DNA of 62,836 nucleotides from Emiliania huxleyi CCMP1516 (taxonomy: Eukaryota; Haptophyta; Isochrysidales; Noelaerhabdaceae). The notes below the pieces were generated by a model. The model had not been told where the DNA came from, did not search any database, and saw only the letters and a list, made by a program, of their open reading frames with translations. Below, piece by piece: positions 56,589 to 62,836 of the stretch; the stretch's first letter is position 1; every line of letters begins with the position of its first letter. A program made the position numbers and the translations under genes. Location: the NCBI RefSeq assembly GCF_000372725.1, contig NW_005196456.1, forward strand, positions 398,635-461,470. The letters run 5' to 3'.

Positions 56589-57058
56589 TCTCTCTCGTCC
56601 TCGCGTCGGCATGGAACCGCTGGCGCTGGCGGCTCACCACCCGCCAGGCGATGCGGCCGCGGCAGCGCTCGCGGAGGCCGAGCTTTGAGAGCTTGCGCCA
56701 CCTGCCGCGCGAGGGCCGCGCGCTGCTGGCGGGCGCCGTCTGCCTCGCCCGCTCCGCCGTGACGCAGTACGCTGTCAACCCGACCTCCGTCATCGAGGAG
56801 CGTGTCGCGATTGCGATGGTCGGCCTGCCGGCGCGCGGCAAGTCGTACCTCTCAAAGTCGATTGTCCGCTACCTCAACTTCGTCGGCTGCCCGGCCCGGC
56901 TCTTCAACGCCGGCTCGCGCCGCCGTGACGCCGGCCTGGCCGGCTCCGGCGCCGCCTTCTTCGACGCTGCAAACGAAGACGCCGCGGCGCAGCGAGAGGA
57001 GATCGCGATGGACACGCTGGAGGAGCGGCTGCGCTGCCGGCGAGTCGGTGAGATGTGA
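56510..57058 (+). pseudogene. 6-phosphofructo-2-kinase, N-terminal fragment only
   Basis: The frame from ATG 56510 shows a hydrophobic segment (LLPTAVAVISLVLASAW), then IEERVAIAMVGLPARGKSYL with the Walker A of PFK-2/FBPase-2, SKSIVRYLNFVG, FNAGSRRRDAG and FFDAANEDAAAQREEIAMDT. In full-length enzymes a GIFDATN segment and the rest of the kinase domain follow, then the RHGxx phosphatase domain; none is found on the plus strand downstream, where an opposite-strand gene lies instead. The fragment overlaps the tail of the ankyrin frame. Truncation or a local rearrangement is likely. Confidence 0.6.
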
Positions 57059-57094
57059 GGGACTGAGGGACCGATGTGCGGTGAGTGGATGGTA

Positions 57095-57960
57095 GGAGCG
57101 GCCCTCTCCGTTGGTCTCGCGGCTCCCGAGCTTCGGCTTGTACACGCCCGACTTGACGCCCGACTTGTCGCCGCGCACGGCCGGGCGCGTCACGTCCATC
57201 GACCCGGCCGGCGCGACGTAGACGGCGGGCGGGATGCCCCACTCGTTGGACTTTGCCACGCCGCACTCGGTGCGGAGAGTGCCGAGGACTGAGGCGGGCA
57301 GTCGGGGGCTGAGCGGCGCGGGACAGGCAGCAGGGCAGGGCGGCGCGGGCAGGGCGACGCGCAGGGGCGCTTGGCGCGGCGGGCGGCGGTGGGTGGCGGC
57401 GGCGGCCGGGCCGACGCGCGCCTCGCTCCACCTCTGACGTGTCCCAGAAGGGGCTGACGTAGACGCAGATGATGTGGCCGCCGTGCGCCATCTGCATGCC
57501 TGCGCCGCTCACCTTGGCGGAGGAGCCAAGCTTGCCCTCCCAGAGGGCGGCGACGATCTTGCGCCACATCTCGTCCACCTCCTCCGCCTCGGCCTGGATC
57601 AGCCACTTGCCCCGCCCAAAGTTGTGCGCCTTGAGCGTCGCAGTGAGCGTGGAGAGCGACTTGCTGCCCACCGCCTGCCAAGCCTTTTTCGCCTCGGCCT
57701 CGGCCTCCGCACGATTGCCGCCGCCCTTCTCCTCCGCCCCGCCCTCCTCAGCGCTGCCGCCGCCGGCCAGCGCAGACCGGCCGTCGTGGCGCGCGGCGAT
57801 CCACTCCTTTCCACACGACCGCGGCGGGAAGGCGCCGGCGAATGAGTCGACGCTCTCGTCGGCCTCCGCGAAGACCCACGTGTCGCCGTTGTCCTCGCGC
57901 GCGCCGCGGTCGACCCCGTGTGCCGGCCGAGCTCGCTCTCCGTTGCCATCGGTGGTGCTT
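57095..57960 (-). CDS. DUF1917 / UPF0696 (C11orf68-like) protein
   Basis: The minus frame contains EDNGDTWVFAEADESVDSF, KEWIAARH, GRGKWLIQAEAEEVDEMWRK, LWEGKLGSSAKVSG and GGHIICVYVSPFWDTSEVER. Then, across an intron with donor CGAG|GC near 57415 and acceptor CTCAG near 57292, it continues VLGTLRTECGVAKSNEWG, PPAVYVAPAGSMDVT and SGVKSGVYKPKLG. The W...K-S-A-K-V-S and ICVY core is typical of this small family of unknown function, proposed to have an eIF4E-like fold. Both the start (an ATG near 57950 is in another frame) and the 3' end are unresolved. Confidence 0.65.
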
Positions 57961-58718
57961 CGAAGCGAGGCAGGGCCCCGGCGATTAGATCGTGGCCGTT
58001 GCTCACGCCGCGAGCTCGCGCCACTTCTCGCTGAGCGGAAAAGAATTGCGGCGGTTGGGGGACGCGCGAGGCTCCGCGCCAGCACCGTCGTGCCGCGTTC
58101 CTGCTGGCCACCCTGCCGCCGCGGGCGCCGCCGCCGCGTGGCCCATTCCCAGCCCGGCGCCCGATCCGCATGCCGAGCTGCAGCGCGGGCTGCTCAATGG
58201 ACAAAATCAAAAATGCGACGAAAATGGGGCGGCGCGAGGAGTGTCGGGAGCTTCTGAGCGCTGAGGCGGAACGCCGACGCTCAGCTGCATCCGGCAGTCG
58301 AGGTCGAGTCCCAGTACCCGACTACATCCCAAGTCGTGCGCGAGTCAAAGAGAGAAAGAGAGGATTAAAAATCCCAGCCCCTCTCTCGCAACTACTCTAG
58401 TCACTGGTTCGGTCGGACACTGGCACCAAGAAAGGCACGGCAGGCGCGATCGATGGCCCCTTATAGCCGCCGAAGGCCTCCTCCGGGCACCCGCCTCACC
58501 CCACCCCGCCCAACCCCGCCCTCTCCCCGCCCCCTCCCCAAAGCCGCACTCGGCTCTGCCTTCCTCCCGATCCCCACCCTCGTGCGCTCGCCGCCGGCGC
58601 CTCCTCCTCCCCCCCATGCGAGAGAGAGAGAGTACGAGCAGCGCCAGCACACCTCGCAGCCAAACAAACCGAGAAGAAAGCGCGCCCCAGAGGGAGCGGG
58701 AGGCGAGCGTTGCCGTGC

Positions 58719-59972
58719 TCAGGAAACCTGCCCTGCCGACAACTCCATCTCCTTCTCCATGACGCCGGCACCGTTACCAGCCAGAGGAGCCGCTGCCTTG
58801 ACGCGGCCGGTCAGCTTGGACACGTCGCGCGGGGAGGCATGGGCGAGGCCAAAGCGCGAATACTTGAAGTCTGTGGCGTAGGGTGAAGCCATCAGGTAGT
58901 CGGTCGGCACCCCTTCGATAGCCCCCTCGGCCATCGCGCTCGTGGTGTACTCGCCGCGCACAGGGAACTCATCCTCCTTACCGAAGACGGCCTTGTTGTC
59001 GCCGTCCCACGACTGGCCAATCACGCCGTGGGGCGGCACGGAGAACTGGGATTCGGCGACGCGTGGCGTCATCTGCACATCGATGCGCCGCACGGGCCCC
59101 GCCACCGAGCGTTCGACAGCCTGCGGCGTGACCGCCAGCGCCCACTCGCCAGTGGCGACGTGCAGCGAGGAGTAGTCCATGTGCAGCGAGACGTCGTCGA
59201 CCACCTTGGTCGTGTGCGGCCCAAGCGAGAATGCCTGCTGGTTGTCGATGGTCGCGTTCATCCACCCGATGTTGAGCGGACCGATCTTGCTCGCCCAGTA
59301 CGAAGCGTGCACAGTGCGCCCGCCGCCGGTCATCGCAACGACGTGCGCCTGCGTGAGAAAGGAGCCGTGCACGAGCTTGCGGCGGGGGTGGTCCGTGTCG
59401 TGCAGGTAAAAGTCGGCAAACTCTGTCATCACGTTGAGCGAGAGGTTCTTGGCCGAGAGGAAGTTGTAGATGCCCTTGTCGGTGCCGCGGAAGTCCGCCT
59501 TGCCTCCGTGAGCCAGCATCAGGTGGGGATCCCCGTTCGCTCCTGCCGGCGGCGACGGCGGCGGCGGCGACGGTGGCGGTGGTGACGGGGGGGGGAGAGA
59601 CGGCGGCGACGGTGGTCGAACAACCGCGTACAAGTCCATGCCGCCGTAGTTAAAGCAGAAAGTGTCCGACGACGGCCCAATCAGTGTGCCCGCCGCCCCG
59701 CTGTTATCGGTCCCAGTGGGGTCCCACGTAAGGGGGGTCGACTGCTCCTTCATGCAGCGACAAAACGTGCTGTCCCAGAGGAAGAAGTCGTCACAGGGCT
59801 CATTCGGGTTATCGATGATCCACTGTGCGCACTCTTCCGCCGAAGAGACGCTGCTGTACGGCTTATCCTCGTACACGGCGCACTGCACGTCTTCTTTGAG
59901 CAGTGAAGAGAGTGCCTGTCCGCTGGTGGGCACGAGCAGCACCGAGAGGACGAGGAAGAGCGAGGGCGACAT
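58719..59972 (-). CDS. Secreted protein with Pro-rich hinge and vWD-like domain
   Basis: 417 residues in one exon from ATG 59972. Signal peptide (MSPSLFLVLSVLLVPTSGQA), a Cys-containing module (CAVYEDKPYSSVSSAEECAQ, CDDFFLWDSTFCRC, FCFNYGG), a PPSPPPPSPPPP hinge, and then GDPHLMLAHGGKADFRG, which matches the GDPH start of von Willebrand type D-like domains, followed by YNFLSAKNLSLNVMTEF and a beta-rich C-terminal half. Pro-rich hinges of this type are common in algal cell-surface or matrix proteins. No membrane anchor. No intron. Confidence 0.8.
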   Translation of the reverse strand: MSPSLFLVLSVLLVPTSGQALSSLLKEDVQCAVYEDKPYSSVSSAEECAQWIIDNPNEPCDDFFLWDSTFCRCMKEQSTPLTWDPTGTDNSGAAGTLIGPSSDTFCFNYGGMDLYAVVRPPSPPSLPPPSPPPPSPPPPSPPAGANGDPHLMLAHGGKADFRGTDKGIYNFLSAKNLSLNVMTEFADFYLHDTDHPRRKLVHGSFLTQAHVVAMTGGGRTVHASYWASKIGPLNIGWMNATIDNQQAFSLGPHTTKVVDDVSLHMDYSSLHVATGEWALAVTPQAVERSVAGPVRRIDVQMTPRVAESQFSVPPHGVIGQSWDGDNKAVFGKEDEFPVRGEYTTSAMAEGAIEGVPTDYLMASPYATDFKYSRFGLAHASPRDVSKLTGRVKAAAPLAGNGAGVMEKEMELSAGQVS

Positions 59973-60249
59973 GAGCTCTCCTGTGCGCAGTTTGTCGCCC
60001 TGCGGTGCGAAGACATGCCGCCTCAGCCAGGCGTGCGGACCTCGAGGGGGCAGGAGTTGGCGGGCGCGCGGGCCCCAGGGGGCGGGGGTTGGCTCTTGCG
60101 TGGAGAGAAGCACATCCCGCAGGAGGGCGTTGTGGGCCCGCGTGTGGTGAGGCCCGGTCGTACGCAGGAGCGGTGTGACGCGCGTGGGCAGGGCAGGGGA
60201 GGAGGGTACGAACCGGGCCCTTCTCTCAGCTTCTCTCCGTCTAGATGCC

Positions 60250-60299
60250 GCCCGCCTCTTTTTATTAGCGACGGGCACCCTTAATGAAAAGAGGCGGGC
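60250..60299. repeat. 50-bp perfect-type hairpin
   Basis: GCCCGCCTCTTTTTATTA (60250-60267) is the near reverse complement of TAATGAAAAGAGGCGGGC (60282-60299), with a 14-nt loop. It lies upstream of the vWD-like gene (-) and could be a transposon footprint or a transcription signal. Confidence 0.8.
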
Positions 60300-62067
60300 T
60301 GCCTCTCTCCGCCGGGCTCCTGCACGGACCACGCCTCCGGGTGGGTAGCTGGGTTGAGTTTCCCTTCTTTCTATCTTTGCAACAAACAAACAACAGAACA
60401 GAACACATTCATTTTGTGTCCCTTCCGCCTTCGGAGTCGCTCCTCGTTGCAAACCCCGTCAGCAGTTCACCTTCGGGTATGTTTCGGAATAGAAAAAAGA
60501 ATTTTACAAGCAAAAAGAAACCGCAGTACCGAAACTCCGCGGCGACAAAGAGGTGCGAAACCGCTCGAAGGAGGTGCTCACCCAGGTTTCGGAAGTCCGC
60601 CTTGATGCGGTCAGTCCCCCCCAGGTTTGACCGCGCAGCTCGCAAGACTCGTCGAACACTCGGAGCCTTTCTGCGCCTCTGACTCTGCAAGCTATGCGGG
60701 AAGAGCAGTTTATTCGCAATATATCGACGAGTTCGAGAGAGCCACAGGCTTTCGCTCGGGAGGGATTGAGTGCGTCGCGACGGACTTCAGGCTACACCTG
60801 AAAATCTGACGGTTCTCGCTCCCCATCGAGCTCTTCTTGCCGCACGGCTCTTGCTGTGTGCCGGCACAGAGCTCCGTGCAAGCCTTCCAGCGTGATAGGA
60901 ACGAGTGTATCGCTTTGACGGATCGACCGTGCTTGTTATCCACATCGATGTGACGCACACAGTGACACTTCAGACGACACACATTCTCCCACCCGCCGGG
61001 ACGCAAAACGCTCTCGACGAGAGCCACAAGAAGGCGTCCGCACAGCAAGCCGCTCGTCGGACAGGCGTGATCGCTCGATGTCGGCGAGCGCATGGCGCAC
61101 GCCTTGGACGGTGGCGAAGCCAAAAACACCGGCAGTGGCCGTCCGCTGGCGTGAGCGGCAACGTATAGGGGGTGTTTTCCAGCACAAGCGCGCATATACG
61201 CGCCACAAGGAACGCATACGCATGTGAGCGTGTGTGCCACTATCCGGATACTTTTGTACTCTTCTCAGTGGCAGCGGCCCATGCGTCACGAAAGATGCGA
61301 GTAGGTGCTATGGCGGTGCGATGCTGGCACGTCGAGACAGTTGGCGATGCACCTGACAAATCTCTAGATCGCCAGCCGCCGCCGGCGAAGGTGGAGGCCG
61401 ACGTTACCACTAGATGTGCGAGCCTCTTTGGGTGTAGCTGCAGGTGACCGTTGCCATCTGGTGCCACGAGGAGGAGCGCCCCGTCGTTGTCCACATCTTC
61501 TCAGGTCATACCGACCGGGGGGGGGGGGGGGGGGGCGTTGGAATGCGGAGATAGTAACTACTCTCTGTGGTGCCCCCTTTGGTTGGGTGTAGAGAGAGGG
61601 ATGTAGAGTGTATGTAGAGAGAGCGCTGTAGAGCTGTAGAGCTGTAGAGCGCTGGAGAGCGCTGTAGAGCGCTATAGAGCTGTAGAGCTCTACATCCGCC
61701 GCGGGACGAAGCGCCTCCGTTGTAGAGCGATGTAGAGGCGCTCTAGGGATCCAACGTGAAATCTCTACAACAAACTCTACATCATAAGCGGCGAACGAGG
61801 CACGATCGCTCTCCGACATGAGGCGCGTTGCACTTGCCAGTGCTGCCCTGACCTTCTGTCTGCCCGCCCAATGGGTGGCAGGTGCCTCTGCTGCTGTGGC
61901 ATGCCTCACGGCTGCGACTGGCCGTTGGGGCAAACGTAGATTTCCCGAAATATTTTGAGAAATATGACAGGCTTGTTCGGAAGGAGAAATTTCCGGAAAT
62001 TTACCATACCTGTGACAAGATCCTACTATTCATATACGAGTACTGTTCCCAATCATACTGTGCTCAC
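60300..62067. other. No gene recognised; TAGAGCTG-type tandem repeats
   Basis: Only short frames without motifs. 61590-61760 contains imperfect GTAGAGC/GTAGAGCTG repeats and a G-run at 61517-61535. 61940-62030 is AT-rich with ATTTCCGGAAATTTACC and may belong to the end of the hAT element. Confidence 0.5.
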
Positions 62068-62836
62068 TCAGCCCACGCGGCGCTCGTTGATGCGGAGCAT
62101 TAAGGCCGTCTGGATGATATCTGCCAAGGTCTCCATTTGTTGGTCGCCGAACATTGACTTGAGCATGGAGAACACACGCTCCGCCGCGGCTGAGTTGGGC
62201 GTGAACGCGAAGATGATCTGCGCCGCCTCCGCCCACGCCGGGAACTTGGAGCCGTTCGTGGCCCACCACTTGAGCACCTGCTCAGTGAACGAGTGGTCCT
62301 CCTTGCCTTCCGAGTGGTCGATCACGACGCCAGCCGTCGCCACCAGGTAGGCGGGAAGCTCACCCAGCAGCGCCGCAGTCATGTTGCGCAGCGGCTTGAC
62401 GACGGCGAGCGCATTGACAACGTTCGCGTCCAGATGCTGCGCTGCCCACGACGGGTCGAAGGCCTGCACCACGCGAAGCACCTCGTACATGTGCGAGCAA
62501 TCAAAGTTCTTCTGCTGCGCCGGCAGGTTGCCCGTCAGCCGATTGCGGAGGTAGGTGATGCCGCCCTTGGCCGCCGCCGCGAGGCGCTTCCACTCGTCCA
62601 TCTCGCGCACCTCAATCCACTGACGCACCTCGTGCTCCTCCTGCTCGATGGTCTTGTTATCCTCGTACTTATGCAATGTGGGGGGAGGGCCGGGGTGATG
62701 CTGCCTCGGCGCGCGCTGCCGCGACGCGGCACGGAGTCGACCGGGCCACGCCGGCGAGGGAGATGCGCTCCAGCGAGGGTCGCGTCCTTGAAACCGCCGA
62801 CGCGTTTCTGGACGATTAGGCCGATCGACTCTGGAG
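62068..62836 (-). mobile_element. hAT-family transposase, C-terminal part, runs off the window
   Basis: The minus frame to TGA 62068 gives WKRLAAAAKGGITYLRNRLT, YEVLRVVQAFDPSWAAQHLD, and the hAT dimerisation signature FPAWAEAAQIIFAFTPNSAA, AERVFSMLKSMFGDQQMETL and ADIIQTALMLRINER. The frame is open from about 62674 without an ATG. Upstream exons, including the BED/catalytic region, lie beyond the right edge. No stop inside the visible 200 residues, so it may be young. Confidence 0.85.

Noticed and set aside
60710..61240. 176-residue minus ORF
   Set aside because: No ATG at the frame start that fits, no motif, and codon use unlike neighbouring genes.

Overview
The window is nuclear DNA from a GC-rich unicellular eukaryote, most likely a haptophyte-type microalga. 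The evidence is the gene set (uS15 with an organelle-type leader, an AP2-domain protein, TFIIH p44, a Deg9-type protease, pentapeptide-repeat and ankyrin proteins, selenoproteins), genes packed on both strands about every 2 kb, short introns, and abundant G/C-rich microsatellites. A dinoflagellate is less likely because genes alternate strand and lie close together. There is one 100-base assembly gap (12722-12821).

Layout. 1-15 kb: a 17-exon flavoprotein (-), triosephosphate isomerase (+), a charged hypothetical protein (-), TFIIH p44 (+), a stomatin/SPFH protein (-) and a Deg9-like serine protease (+). 15-28 kb: a secreted-type pentapeptide protein (-), a Cys-rich/Arg-rich hypothetical (+), a KOW-like coiled-coil protein (-), an AP2+SAP protein (-), a Cys-rich membrane protein (+), a Gly/Lys-rich protein (-) and a HET/TIR-like domain gene (-) lying between inverted dispersed repeats. 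28-34 kb: mitochondrial uS15 (+), a dead Copia fragment (-), then two divergently transcribed selenoprotein genes, a UxxC redoxin (-) and a deiodinase-like protein (+), then an ankyrin gene (-). 34-46 kb: low-complexity coiled-coil, membrane and IQ-motif genes, a foldback element, an intronless arrestin-fold gene and a class-3 lipase with several frame breaks. 46-63 kb: a second many-exon pentapeptide protein, a repeat-bounded insert, a GT92-like glycosyltransferase, a DEAD-box helicase, an ankyrin gene, a truncated PFK-2, a DUF1917 protein, a secreted vWD-like protein and a hAT transposase at the right edge.

Two things stand out. First, two neighbouring genes each have a single in-frame TGA exactly at the catalytic position of a thioredoxin-fold enzyme (W-TGA-PPC and FGSAT-TGA-PPF), so this is a head-to-head selenoprotein pair. 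Second, intron structure is highly unusual. In the seven genes whose exons I could join by frame and family homology, I hand-counted 41 introns: about 31 begin GC, 9 begin GT and one begins GA; all end AG. In many of them the first 8-38 bases of the intron are a near-copy of the first bases of the downstream exon, so the intron sits between direct repeats that each carry AG|G(C/T). This looks like the footprint of ongoing intron gain by local duplication or repair. The introns also host most of the minisatellites in the window.

All exon boundaries come from reading frame, family motifs and AG/GC/GT signals by eye; no transcript data were available. I found no convincing tRNA, rRNA or CRISPR array.
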